Below are positions 1 through 8,451 of a stretch of DNA of 60,107 bases, piece by piece (position 1 is the first letter of the stretch; every line of letters begins with the position of its first letter). Source of the stretch: Candidatus Zixiibacteriota bacterium. GTDB lineage: Bacteria; Zixibacteria; MSB-5A5; GN15; FEB-12. The notes under the pieces are model-generated. The model did not search any database. It was not told where the DNA came from and saw only the letters and a program-made list of their open reading frames with translations. The stretch lies in NCBI GenBank assembly GCA_040752815.1, contig JBFMGC010000015.1, forward strand, positions 1 to 60,107, in the 5' to 3' direction. The position numbers and the translations under genes are program-made.

Positions 1-1
1 G

Positions 2-568
2 ATAAGGCATCTACTCGACGATCTCCCGGTCACTATCCTCACCGCCGACGACTTTCTCGAATTCCCCGATCCCGAAGAAACCGGCGCGACACTCGAAGCG
101 AACTCGATGCTCAAAGCAAAGGCGATCTCGGAGTTTTGCGATCTGCCGGCGCTGGCCGACGATTCCGGGCTGGAGGTCGATGCCCTCGGCGGCGCGCCGG
201 GAGTATTTTCATCGCGATACGCAGGCGATAACGTCACCTACCGCGACAACAACGAGAAGCTCCTGCGCGAATTGAAAGGCGTTCCGCAAGACAAGCGCTC
301 CGCCCGGTTCCGGTGCGTCATTGCGATAGCCTGGGACAAGGACCATATCGAAACAGCCGAGGGCGTGGCTGAGGGGTATATCGCCGAGGACATTGTCGGC
401 GACAAGGGGTTCGGATACGACCCGGTCTTCTTCTATCCGCCGAAGGGAAAACGCTTCTCCGAGATGACGCTTGAAGAGAAGAACCTGATCTCGCATCGCG
501 GCCTCGCGTTACAGGAGGCGCGGAAGCTGATCATTAAACATCTGAGTCGGAAGATCGAGTCAAGGTAG
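2..568 (+). CDS. rdgB: XTP/dITP diphosphatase (RdgB/HAM1 family), 5' truncated by the window edge
   Basis: House-cleaning pyrophosphatase that hydrolyses non-canonical purine triphosphates (dITP, XTP) to monophosphates in the cytoplasm. The reading frame is open from base 2, so the true start lies outside the window; an ATG at 107 is internal, because the codons before it encode the family's LEFPDPEETGATLEANS stretch. Visible family motifs are ADDSGLEVDALGGAPG (catalytic Asp and substrate loop), SRYAG, and GFGYDPVF near the C-terminus. About 188 codons are present of a usual ~200. The gene is followed at 569-591 by a 7-bp inverted repeat that may act as a terminator, then by a dispersed repeat. 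Family assignment is secure; substrate range is from family knowledge. Confidence 0.93.
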   Translation: MRHLLDDLPVTILTADDFLEFPDPEETGATLEANSMLKAKAISEFCDLPALADDSGLEVDALGGAPGVFSSRYAGDNVTYRDNNEKLLRELKGVPQDKRSARFRCVIAIAWDKDHIETAEGVAEGYIAEDIVGDKGFGYDPVFFYPPKGKRFSEMTLEEKNLISHRGLALQEARKLIIKHLSRKIESR

Positions 569-591
569 GGCGGGTCCGCTTCGAACCCGCC
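569..591. repeat. GC-rich hairpin after rdgB
   Basis: A perfect 7-bp inverted repeat, GGCGGGT at 569-575 and ACCCGCC at 585-591, with a 9-nt loop. It lies one base past the rdgB stop codon. No T-run follows, so it is a weak terminator candidate or a dispersed palindromic repeat. Confidence 0.45.
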
Positions 592-628
592 ATTACTCCG
601 CACCGGTACACGCGCCCGTGGTGCGACA

Positions 629-720
629 TTCCGTGCGCGGCCCGCCGACGGCGGGTCCTCGTCTACCCGTGTATCGAAGATGGACCTGGAAGGGGCAGAC
701 CGGGAGATCTGCCGTCCACG
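629..720 (+). repeat. Dispersed 92-bp structured repeat, copy 1
   Basis: This 92-bp block matches the block at 32740-32831 with about 8 mismatches by eye, and the one at 54863-54951 more loosely. Internal structure includes a CCCGCC/GGCGGG hairpin and near-complementary termini (CGTGCGCGGC versus GCCGTCCACG). In this copy the GGCAGACC/GGTCTGCC stem of copy 2 has one changed base (GATCTGCC). It lies in the gap between convergent rdgB and the dehydrogenase gene. No protein is proposed; ORFs crossing it are repeat translations. Confidence 0.8.
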
Positions 721-734
721 GATGTACGTTTCAT

Positions 735-759
735 GGTCGAAACCACAGGGGTCCCGACC
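735..759. repeat. GGTCG...CGACC hairpin module
   Basis: An imperfect palindrome (GGTCGAAACC, loop, GGTCCCGACC) 14 bp beyond repeat copy 1. It resembles the reverse complement of the better-formed module at 20756-20779. It abuts the 3' end of the dehydrogenase gene, so it could act as that gene's terminator structure, though no T-run is seen. Confidence 0.5.
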
Positions 760-766
760 TACAATG

Positions 767-1885
767 CTATAGTCTCGCTGCCACCGCCTCGGCGACTTCG
801 AGAGTCGTGTTCTTGCCGCCCATGTCATAAGTGCGGACCTTGCCCTCATTCACCACGGCTGCAATGGCATCCTCCAGCGCTTTTGCCTTCGCTCCCTCGT
901 TCAGCCAGTCGAGCATCAGCTTGACAGACAGCAGCATCGCCATCGGATTGACCTTGTACTGTCCGGCGTACTTGGGCGCAGAGCCGTGGGTCGGTTCGAA
1001 CACGGCCAGCTTGTCGCCGATATTGCCCGACGCCGCGAAGCCCAGCCCGCCGACCAACTGCGCACACAAATCCGACACGATATCGCCGAACATATTCGAC
1101 GTAACAATGACGCTGTAATCAAGTGGATTCTTGATCAGCCACATGCACATGGCATCGATATTCGTCTCCCAGAACTGAATACCGGGATAGTTCTTCGCCA
1201 CTTCGCGGGCGGTGCGCACCATCAGGCCCGACGTTTCTCGGATGACATTTGGCTTCTCCACGATCGTGACGCTCTTGTACCCATGTTTCTTCGCGTACTC
1301 GAAGGCATCGGTCACGATATTGCGGCAGGCCTGGCGCGTGTTGATGCGCAAGGAAATCGCCATGTCCTTGCCGTCGACATCGTCAAATCGCGCCATCTTC
1401 TTATGATGTTTCTTGATGGTTGCGCGCAGTTCGTCCGGCACGGGGTGGAACTCGATCCCGACATATAAGTCCTCGGTGTTTTCGCGGAAAACCACGAGAT
1501 CGATTCCCTCTTTGAAGTTCAGCGGATTGCCCGGGTAGGCTTTGCAGGGGCGAAGATTGGTGCGAAGGTTGAATTCCTGACGCATGCGCACGATCGGCGA
1601 ATTGTAGACCAGACCCTTGCCGCGAAACTGGGGCGCCAGCTCGCGTTCCGCCTCTTCTTTGGGCAGCGACGTAATCGCGCCGAACAAGGCGCAGTCGCTG
1701 TTCTTGAGCAATTCAATCGTGCGATCCGGCAGCGGGTTGGCCTCGCTTTTCCAGAACTCCCAGCCGATGTCGCCGTGGGTGTACTCCGCATCGAGCCTGA
1801 CCTTGTCGAGAACGATTCGAGCCGCTTCCATCACATCGTTGCCGACTCCGTCGCCCGGTAGCCAGGCAATCTTATGCTTCGCCAT
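767..1885 (-). CDS. Isocitrate/isopropylmalate dehydrogenase family protein
   Basis: A 372-residue member of the beta-decarboxylating dehydrogenase family, which oxidatively decarboxylates 2-hydroxy acids with NAD(P)+ and a divalent metal. It starts PGDGVGNDVMEAA, carries the arginine cluster SPIVRMRQEFNLRTNLRP and VFRENTEDLYVGIE, and ends with the family signature NMFGDIVSDL...GGLGFAASGNIG followed by EPTHGSAPKYAG. An AGGAG lies upstream of the ATG at 1885. The IDH-like VFRENTEDLYVG segment favours isocitrate as substrate, but isopropylmalate or homoisocitrate cannot be excluded from sequence alone. No leu or citrate-cycle genes are adjacent. It is the last gene of an operon otherwise made of secreted and outer-membrane proteins, 20 bp after the PorV-like gene, which is an odd context. 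Confidence 0.85.
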   Translation of the reverse strand: MAKHKIAWLPGDGVGNDVMEAARIVLDKVRLDAEYTHGDIGWEFWKSEANPLPDRTIELLKNSDCALFGAITSLPKEEAERELAPQFRGKGLVYNSPIVRMRQEFNLRTNLRPCKAYPGNPLNFKEGIDLVVFRENTEDLYVGIEFHPVPDELRATIKKHHKKMARFDDVDGKDMAISLRINTRQACRNIVTDAFEYAKKHGYKSVTIVEKPNVIRETSGLMVRTAREVAKNYPGIQFWETNIDAMCMWLIKNPLDYSVIVTSNMFGDIVSDLCAQLVGGLGFAASGNIGDKLAVFEPTHGSAPKYAGQYKVNPMAMLLSVKLMLDWLNEGAKAKALEDAIAAVVNEGKVRTYDMGGKNTTLEVAEAVAARL

Positions 1886-1905
1886 TGAAGGAAAACTCCT
1901 GTCTA

Positions 1906-2805
1906 TTAGAGGGTAAATGTCAGATTGATCATGTGCGAGGTGCCGAGCTCGCCGGAGTGCGGTACGAACGCGTAATCCACGGTGACGTTTCGCCGCCTGA
2001 AGGATGCCCCGGCGGTGAAATCCTTCGTGTCATAGTTGACCATGTATCCGGCGCGCACAGCGAACATCTCGTGCAGCTCGGCCCGAGCGCCGAGAACCAG
2101 GTGCGTCTCGTCATCGGCATAAACTACGTCCAGGGCCCCCAGGTACCGGTCGAACCGGTATGAGCCGCCGACACGGTAGGTTGTCGGCAGCGTGATATCA
2201 TCGGTGCCATGCTGTCCCGAGGCGGTCAGCGCAAGGGCGGAACCGAGGTTGGTCACCGATGCGCCGACGTACAACTGATCGCTCGCCCGGTAGAGACCAC
2301 CGAGATCAATATTGAACGCCGAGCCGCGGTAGATATCGATCTTCTCGATAAACCAGCCCAGCGCTGCACCGAGTGCGAGACGATCATCGATTTCGTAGCT
2401 CAGGCCGCCCTTGAATGAGATATCGTAGGCCGAGAAGATGGCGTCGGGTTCGCTCGACGGAATCAGGCGGCTCTCGATATCGTCCACCGCCGCATACCGG
2501 ATGCCTCCGTGCACGGCAGTGCGTTTGGTCAAGTTGGCCATGAAGTAGCCGGTTTCGAGGCGGATGTTTTCCCAGTAGGTATTGTGCCCGAACGAGAACG
2601 TGAACTTCTCCGTTCCCACCGCAGCGGCCGGATTGTAGAAAGTGGCATTTGGTTCGCCGGGGACAGAGACGGCGGCTCCGCCCATACCGGCCTGGCGCGC
2701 GCCGCTTTCCACTTTCATCAGGGCCAGACCGTCCTGTGCAAAAGAACCGGATGAAAGCGCAGTCACCAAACACATATAGGCAGTTACGATTCGACAAACA
2801 GTCAT
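1906..2805 (-). CDS. PorV/PorQ-like outer-membrane beta-barrel protein
   Basis: A 299-residue secreted protein with an N-terminal signal peptide ending near SGSFAQ. The conserved block SGARQAGMGGAAVSV...NATFYNPAA is the hallmark of the PorV/PorQ (UPF0164) barrel family. The rest alternates amphipathic strands and ends in an aromatic/hydrophobic strand (NLTFTL), as expected for a barrel in the outer membrane. PorV proteins are linked to type IX secretion in Bacteroidetes; here only family membership is seen. It lies 9 bp downstream of a second PorV-like gene and 20 bp upstream of the dehydrogenase, in one minus-strand operon. Confidence 0.82.
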   Translation of the reverse strand: MTVCRIVTAYMCLVTALSSGSFAQDGLALMKVESGARQAGMGGAAVSVPGEPNATFYNPAAAVGTEKFTFSFGHNTYWENIRLETGYFMANLTKRTAVHGGIRYAAVDDIESRLIPSSEPDAIFSAYDISFKGGLSYEIDDRLALGAALGWFIEKIDIYRGSAFNIDLGGLYRASDQLYVGASVTNLGSALALTASGQHGTDDITLPTTYRVGGSYRFDRYLGALDVVYADDETHLVLGARAELHEMFAVRAGYMVNYDTKDFTAGASFRRRNVTVDYAFVPHSGELGTSHMINLTFTL

Positions 2806-2814
2806 TATTTCCTC

Positions 2815-3795
2815 TTAGAACAGCAGATCGAACGAGAAGATGTGCTCGGAGCCTTCATCTACTTTGTCTGTCGAGAAGGCGTAATCGACCGAGAGCGCTT
2901 TCTTGCCCAAATGAAACAGATAACCGGTGCCGGCGGTCAGCCGCTTGTCCGAGTATCCCCCCCGCAGCATGAACTCGGGGGTAACGAAGTACTCTGCCCC
3001 GGCGTGGAATTCGGCGTTCTGTTTTTCGTTCTTGCGAAAATCTGACGCCACCAGCAGGTGGCGGTCGAGCAGCCGACCCGAAACGCCGATGCCCACTTCG
3101 ACAGGCACTTTGTCTTCCTGCTGCGTGCCGACATCGCTGGTAGTATATTTCAGATTATATTCATCGCTGACAAAACGGAACTGCTTGGAGATGTTCTTGG
3201 CGGTGATCCCCACCTGCAGATCACGAATAGGGAGAGCGTCGCGCTTCTCCCGATCAAAAAAGTGCTCGATGTAGAGCATTGCTCCAAAATCGAACCCGAC
3301 CGAGTTGGCGTCGATATCAGGCATATCCACGAGAATATAGTTCAAGTTAGCTCCTGCCGCGAGATACGGCGTCAACAGCTTGGCAAACACGACGTCGACA
3401 TGGTGCGCATTCATGGAAAGGTCGTGCCCGGTCAGGTAACCATCCGAATCGCGCGCTTCCACCGAGCCTGACCCCGCATACAGCCAGTGAACACCCAGAG
3501 TAGACTGACCGCGGACCGGAAACACTGCCGTAACATAACCGAGCTTGCGATCGAGTTTCATCGCCCGATACGATGACGCGAGCATGGGCCGCTTCCGCCG
3601 GGCCAGGCCGGCCGGGTTGAACAGGGGCGCGGCGCCGTCATCGGACACCGCCAGGTACGCGCCGCCCATCGCGGTGGGCCTTGCGCCCGCCGGCACCTGG
3701 AGCCACGGGGCGGCGTAGCCGCCGTCACCGTCGCCGGCCACAACTCCACTCGCGAGAGACAATGCCAGGACAAAACAACCGAGAGCTCGTAACAT
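2815..3795 (-). CDS. PorV/PorQ-like outer-membrane beta-barrel protein
   Basis: A 326-residue protein with a signal peptide (MLRALGCFVLALSLASGVVAG) and the family block PAGARPTAMGGAYLAVSDDG...LFNPAGLA. The remainder has repeated barrel-like strands and ends VDYAF...HIFSFDLLF, similar in outline to the paralogue just downstream. It is 11 bp after the large secreted protein gene at 3807, so secreted cargo-like and barrel genes are co-transcribed. Whether the barrel helps export or attach that protein is inference. The exact transported or bound partner is unknown. Confidence 0.82.
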   Translation of the reverse strand: MLRALGCFVLALSLASGVVAGDGDGGYAAPWLQVPAGARPTAMGGAYLAVSDDGAAPLFNPAGLARRKRPMLASSYRAMKLDRKLGYVTAVFPVRGQSTLGVHWLYAGSGSVEARDSDGYLTGHDLSMNAHHVDVVFAKLLTPYLAAGANLNYILVDMPDIDANSVGFDFGAMLYIEHFFDREKRDALPIRDLQVGITAKNISKQFRFVSDEYNLKYTTSDVGTQQEDKVPVEVGIGVSGRLLDRHLLVASDFRKNEKQNAEFHAGAEYFVTPEFMLRGGYSDKRLTAGTGYLFHLGKKALSVDYAFSTDKVDEGSEHIFSFDLLF

Positions 3796-3806
3796 TTGCG
3801 GTTCCT

Positions 3807-6410
3807 TTACGGTATGACGGCCAGTTTTCCCCAGCGCGGCTCGCCGGAGTCTATTTCGACCTTGAAGTAGTAAATGCCGACCGCAACCAGGTCGCCTTTG
3901 TCGTTGCGGCCGTCCCAGGTGACCCCCTGCGCTCCCTGAGCAGGGTAGATCCCGGCCGCATAGGCGACATTATCGATCGGCGTGGCCACCAGGTTCATGG
4001 CAAAGTCATAGACTTCCAGGGTGACATTCCCGGCCGTTTCAACCGTGAAGTGAAAATCGACCACCTGCCCCTGCCCCGGCCGGAACGGCACCGGGAAGGC
4101 GTAGACTTCGCCCGCGGCGGCGGCAGAATCGACGCGCTGGAAGAGCTCTTGCTTGCCGAGGTCGCTTCGGTTGAGCCTGACTATTCCGTCATCGGTTCCA
4201 ACCCAGAGAGTCGAATCAACCAGTCCGACGCTATAAACTGGCGTGCCCGGCGCCACAAGAACCTGACCGGAAGAAACATCGGTGAAATCCACGGTCCCCC
4301 ACACGGTGTTGAGGCTATCCAAAGGTCCCTCGTTGAGCAAGAGGCCGCGATTTGATGCCGATAGAATCGTGTCGCCGACGAACTCGAAATTCCAGGCGAA
4401 GTCGGCATCGTAAACCGTCTCCCAACGCAGCACCCCGCCCGGGTAGTAATCGCCGACCGATATCCCCTGCCCGCCGAAACCGGCCGGTCTGGCTCCGGCC
4501 CAGATACGCGCCACCGAATCCGCCTCACGATATTGAACCGCCAGAGCGGGAATAAAATCACCGGCCAGCCCACCGAACGAATTGAGATATGAGTGATTGA
4601 CCACGAAATCGGCGGAAAGCGTATCGGTGTTGGCGCGATAGATCTTGAAAGTCCGGCCCCGGTTGTGCGAGATGGCGATACCATCGGAGGTACCGAATAT
4701 CACCGTGTCCTGGCGCACCTCCATGACCGTGACAGAATCCTGATCGAGATTGTCGATAACGGTGCTGTCGGGATCATCGTTCACATACTGCCGGGCGGAG
4801 AAGAAATTGGTCATCTCCTGGCCGCGCGGGCTGAACCAGATAGCGGTCGCGCCCACCGCAAACACAGTATCGCTAAAGAAGCTGACATCGTAAACGTCTA
4901 TGCCACGCCGCAGGTAAGTCCACCCGCCGGAGGCGTTTCGTCGACCCACCATTGGACGGCCGCTTACTGTGCGGGGGCGGTTGACAGTCCACACTATGGT
5001 TGAGTCATAGGTCCCCGGCACAGTGGCATTCTCGAACCGCTGCACTTTCACACGGACAATCCGGGTCGACGTGGAGTCGGTGTCCGGAAAATCATCATGA
5101 GTCGCCGACAAAATGTTTCCATCGCCGTCCAGGGCCAAGGTGATCAGACCCGAGTCCGTGCCAACAAGGAGCGTATCTTCGAAGACGGTTAGGGCGTTGG
5201 CAGTGCGCAGGGCAGGCTCGGAGAAATACAGATCGAGCGCAACCCCTGACCAGAATTGCCCCGTATCGGCCGACACAAACAGTCCCGCCACCTGCACGGC
5301 GGCGTAAATCCGTCCGTTCATCTGGGCAAAGTCGGATACTACTCGCCCAACCCCGGTCGCCCAGGGACCGATCCTCTGAGCGAAGCTCTCGCCTCGGTCA
5401 TCGGATACATACAGGCCTGTGGACCCGCCGGTGTTAGGATTCACCGTACCGACAAACAGACGATCCCCGACACTGAGTATCGAGGCCGCCCGCGGACCTG
5501 AGACCGGAAGTCCGTCCACGGCGAATCGCGACACGATCGGCCCGCCGGCAGCAGAACCGAGGCTTACACCGGTTTCCCCGGCGATATACAAGCGCGATCC
5601 ACCACCCGTAGAGCACGTATCACATAAGGCGATATCATGAATCCAGTGTGAATACAGCTTGTTCCGCGGAGGCGCAAAAACATATTGGAATACTCCTGAC
5701 GCTGTGCCGGCCCACAGAAATATCGAGTCACCATGCGAGGTATCCGCCACGCACGAGAAGTACCGGTTGCGCAGCGACGGCGGCTCGTTGGGAAGATAGT
5801 ACTGGATGGAATCGACCCGGGACGCGAAAATCCGTCGCCAGTGAATTCCGCCGTCCTGCGAGGCCAGAAGGCCGCCTGCGAACGCGGCGGCAAACAGCCA
5901 GTCGGTCGTGTCATCGACGCGGTTGTTCAAAAAGCCGGGATCATAGTGGCCGGTGATGTCGAAAATGGTGCGGTCTCCGCCGATCACGTACGGGATATTG
6001 AGGCCGTTCGGCCCGAAATCGAGTGTCGTCCAGGTCAGACCGTCATCGTCGGAATAACTGAGGCCGTCGGACAGGGTCATTAGCTGCCCCTGAATGTAGT
6101 CGTTGTGATTGCTGGCTATCCAGACGCGCCGTCCGATGGAAAAGATGGCTGAGAGGTTGTCCGAGGGAAGTCCGCTGGCCGAGTTATTGACGGACCAATG
6201 GGCGCCGTTATCGAAACTGTAATTGACCCCTCTGCCGGTCGCCAGCCATACGCCAAGGGAGTCGGTGCCATGCGCGATAACGTCGACAGCCACTTTGGAT
6301 GCCACGCCGGCGAGACGACCGGCCTCGACATCAAAGGTCTCGGCAACTTCAGCGAGAAGCGGCACGGCGGACACCACAAGTATCACGAATAAATTGTAGA
6401 TCAGTTTCAC
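3807..6410 (-). CDS. Large secreted propeller-like protein with FlgD-like C-terminal domain
   Basis: A GTG at 6410 is the chosen start (867 aa): GAGG lies 6 nt upstream and a signal peptide (VKLIYNLFVILVVSAVPLLAE) follows at once. The longer frame reaching 6500 only adds an unlikely Arg/His-rich leader. Most of the protein consists of repeated short blades such as RVWIASN, LFVGTVNP, LLVGTDSGLITL and LWVGTDDGIVRL, typical of BNR/sialidase- or two-component-regulator-like beta-propellers. The last ~90 residues (AFPVPFRPGQG, then TWDGRNDKGDLVAVGIYYFKVEI) form a FlgD Ig-like tail of the kind used for export and surface attachment in FCB bacteria. It heads the operon with two PorV-like barrels. 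Specific function is unknown. Confidence 0.8.
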   Translation of the reverse strand: MKLIYNLFVILVVSAVPLLAEVAETFDVEAGRLAGVASKVAVDVIAHGTDSLGVWLATGRGVNYSFDNGAHWSVNNSASGLPSDNLSAIFSIGRRVWIASNHNDYIQGQLMTLSDGLSYSDDDGLTWTTLDFGPNGLNIPYVIGGDRTIFDITGHYDPGFLNNRVDDTTDWLFAAAFAGGLLASQDGGIHWRRIFASRVDSIQYYLPNEPPSLRNRYFSCVADTSHGDSIFLWAGTASGVFQYVFAPPRNKLYSHWIHDIALCDTCSTGGGSRLYIAGETGVSLGSAAGGPIVSRFAVDGLPVSGPRAASILSVGDRLFVGTVNPNTGGSTGLYVSDDRGESFAQRIGPWATGVGRVVSDFAQMNGRIYAAVQVAGLFVSADTGQFWSGVALDLYFSEPALRTANALTVFEDTLLVGTDSGLITLALDGDGNILSATHDDFPDTDSTSTRIVRVKVQRFENATVPGTYDSTIVWTVNRPRTVSGRPMVGRRNASGGWTYLRRGIDVYDVSFFSDTVFAVGATAIWFSPRGQEMTNFFSARQYVNDDPDSTVIDNLDQDSVTVMEVRQDTVIFGTSDGIAISHNRGRTFKIYRANTDTLSADFVVNHSYLNSFGGLAGDFIPALAVQYREADSVARIWAGARPAGFGGQGISVGDYYPGGVLRWETVYDADFAWNFEFVGDTILSASNRGLLLNEGPLDSLNTVWGTVDFTDVSSGQVLVAPGTPVYSVGLVDSTLWVGTDDGIVRLNRSDLGKQELFQRVDSAAAAGEVYAFPVPFRPGQGQVVDFHFTVETAGNVTLEVYDFAMNLVATPIDNVAYAAGIYPAQGAQGVTWDGRNDKGDLVAVGIYYFKVEIDSGEPRWGKLAVIP

Positions 6411-6665
6411 CTGGAACCTCGGTATGTGTCGGCCGCAATGCCCACCACATCGATGACCGGGCGGCGCGGCCGTTACGTCGAGACCGGACACCGGAAACAC
6501 CCAGAACCCAATCCCGCTTCAAACTTCAGGAACCGAACATAACGAAATGCCCCGAGCGAGGCAACTTCTACTTCCCGCATGACCTTATATCGTTTCGACC
6601 GTCGCAAAGTTCTACCCTCGCAACGGGCTGTACGGGGAACCACGGGGACAATCGCCGTTTATAAT

Positions 6666-6694
6666 TTGACACCGGTGTCCGCGTCGGGTATATA
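6666..6694 (+). promoter_or_regulatory. Sigma70-type promoter for the PKD lipoprotein
   Basis: A perfect -35 TTGACA (6666-6671) is separated by 17 bp from -10 TATATA (6689-6694). It predicts transcription from about 6702, giving a ~33-nt leader to the ATG at 6735. The divergent gap 6411-6734 otherwise shows no gene. Confidence 0.75.
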
Positions 6695-6734
6695 CCCTTC
6701 TGCGACAGCGTTTCAGATACCCGAAAAGGCCGAA

Positions 6735-8156
6735 ATGCCCAGAATATACCTGCTTATCCTCCTGCTTGCCGCCGCCATCGTAGTGTTTTCACCTGGCTGC
6801 GATGAACTGGTCACGGAAACGATCGAGGTCACAATCGCCGGACATCCGACTGCAGAATTCACTCCCAACCCGGATTCCGGATGTGTTCCCCTGATGGTAA
6901 ATTTCGATGATGCCTCCACCGGTCCGGTGCGAACCTGGATCTGGAATTTCGGCGATGGAACACTGGATACGCTGAGGGCGTCCAGCGGCGATATCGGCGA
7001 CGTTTCCCATACGTACCAGACTAGCGGTGTCTTTAACGTGACTTTGTCGGTCTTCGATAGCGCCGACGGCAGCGACGCCGAGACCAAGAAGCGGGCTGTG
7101 ATTGTGGGCCACAACGTGGATAGTGTCAAGCTGTCGGACACGGTCGGCTGCCCGGGCGAGGAATTCACCTTCCAAGCGTTCAATCCGTACGGGGTGTCCA
7201 CCTGGTTGTGGAATTTTGGCGACAATGATTCAACATCCGACACTTCCGTCATCCAGACCCACACCTATGCCGAGCCCGGCACCTACGAATTCAAGCTGCG
7301 GGTCACGGGCGCCTGCGGGCAGAAAGTCATGGTCGACACCGTGCGTATCATGATATGCGCCGAGCCGTATTTCACGGTGGATCCCGATGAGACCTGTCTT
7401 GGTTCGCCGCTATATTTCGTGGACGCCACGCCGCCGGCGATTGATACCATGGGTGGTGTTGAGGATACGGCTGTGGTGGTCAAATGGCACTGGAATTTCG
7501 GCAACGGCATCACGCAAGAGTACACAGTCGCCACAGACACGGTTGAGTACACGTATCCAGCCGCGGGCACCTTCCCGGTCACGCTCACCCTGACCACGGA
7601 TGAGGGCGGCGTGACATCTTTTGTCGATACGGTGACGGTAGTCGCGGCCACCGACGCAGTATTTACCGCGGCGCCGTCGCAGGCCTGCCAGCTCGCCGGG
7701 CGCCAGTTTGTGACCCGGTTTACCGACAATTCCACCGGGGCGACATCGTGGCTGTGGGATTTCGGCGATGGGTATACATCGACCGACCAGCACCCGGCGC
7801 ATGCGTACCTCGACCCCGGGGTGTACACGGTCAGACTCGATGTAACCGGTCCGTGCGGAGTCGACAGCTCCCTGCGGGCAGACCTAATCGAGTACTCCGA
7901 TCAGCTTGATCCCACGATCGATTTTGTGCTTGACGACACCGTGGTTACCGTGAACATACCTATTACCGCTACCGATACCTCTCCGGCCGCGGCGGTCGTA
8001 CACCGCATCTGGAACTATGGCGATGGCAGCACGCCGTCGACCTCCGAAACAGGGTTCCATGCCTACGAGGCCGCAGGCACTTATTGGTTCAAGCTTACAC
8101 GGTATAACGTCTGCGACACGCTTTCAGACAGCATCCAGGTGACTGTGGAGCCCTAA
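6735..8156 (+). CDS. Lipoprotein with five PKD domains
   Basis: A 473-residue surface or periplasmic lipoprotein. The ATG at 6735 is preferred because it opens directly into a lipoprotein signal (MPRIYLLILLLAAAIVVF, lipobox SPGC), while the upstream in-frame ATG at 6579 adds 52 residues of no visible kind and lies upstream of the promoter. Five consecutive PKD units follow, each with a WxxNFGD/WxWDFGDG-like core and a xHxYxxxGxYxVxL strand, the fourth being the most canonical (WLWDFGDGYTS...HPAHAYLDPGVYTV). Three others vary: FGNG in unit 3, NYGDG in unit 5. PKD domains bind proteins or polysaccharides; no catalytic domain is visible. It is monocistronic and divergent from the propeller operon. 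Confidence 0.85.
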   Translation: MPRIYLLILLLAAAIVVFSPGCDELVTETIEVTIAGHPTAEFTPNPDSGCVPLMVNFDDASTGPVRTWIWNFGDGTLDTLRASSGDIGDVSHTYQTSGVFNVTLSVFDSADGSDAETKKRAVIVGHNVDSVKLSDTVGCPGEEFTFQAFNPYGVSTWLWNFGDNDSTSDTSVIQTHTYAEPGTYEFKLRVTGACGQKVMVDTVRIMICAEPYFTVDPDETCLGSPLYFVDATPPAIDTMGGVEDTAVVVKWHWNFGNGITQEYTVATDTVEYTYPAAGTFPVTLTLTTDEGGVTSFVDTVTVVAATDAVFTAAPSQACQLAGRQFVTRFTDNSTGATSWLWDFGDGYTSTDQHPAHAYLDPGVYTVRLDVTGPCGVDSSLRADLIEYSDQLDPTIDFVLDDTVVTVNIPITATDTSPAAAVVHRIWNYGDGSTPSTSETGFHAYEAAGTYWFKLTRYNVCDTLSDSIQVTVEP

Positions 8157-8451
8157 TTAGATCGGAAAACGCAGGGTGGGTTGGCTACAAACCTGGCCCA
8201 GGAGATCAGATTTTACGATACCAAAGTGTACGGACACTGAGGTCACCCTGAGCTTGTCGCAGGGTGACCCTGTGAGTTTCTGCATCGCTCTTCTCTCAAC
8301 CCCATCCGCAATCAAGTGGGCCACCTAACCGAAATCAATGGCGGGCTTCGGCCTCAGCGGTCAGACGAAGCAGACCTACCCTCCCAGCCTTGTACCATCG
8401 ACGGTCCGCGGTAGACGTCGCCGTCCACCACGATCATCCTCGCCGCGGCGA
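8157..8451. other. Intergenic stretch without a gene
   Basis: This 295-bp gap between the PKD lipoprotein (+) and etfA (-), which converge, contains one strong palindrome at 8241-8269 and no credible ORF or RNA gene. No T-rich terminator was recognised for either gene. Confidence 0.6.
8241..8269. repeat. GAGCTTGTCG palindromic element
   Basis: A perfect 10-bp inverted repeat (GGTCACCCTG at 8241-8250, CAGGGTGACC at 8260-8269) closed by a 9-nt loop. The core matches the widespread CCCTGAGCTTGTCGAAGGG class of bacterial intergenic palindromes, and a degenerate relative lies at 54773-54798. It may also serve as a bidirectional terminator for the two convergent genes. Confidence 0.7.

Noticed and set aside
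433-849. ORFs crossing the 92-bp repeat copies (433-849 and 32649-32870)
   Set aside because: Similar peptides in both places come from the repeat itself, not from a protein family.
986-1468. 160-residue plus-strand ORF inside the dehydrogenase gene
   Set aside because: A shadow ORF opposite a clearly conserved gene, with no independent signal.
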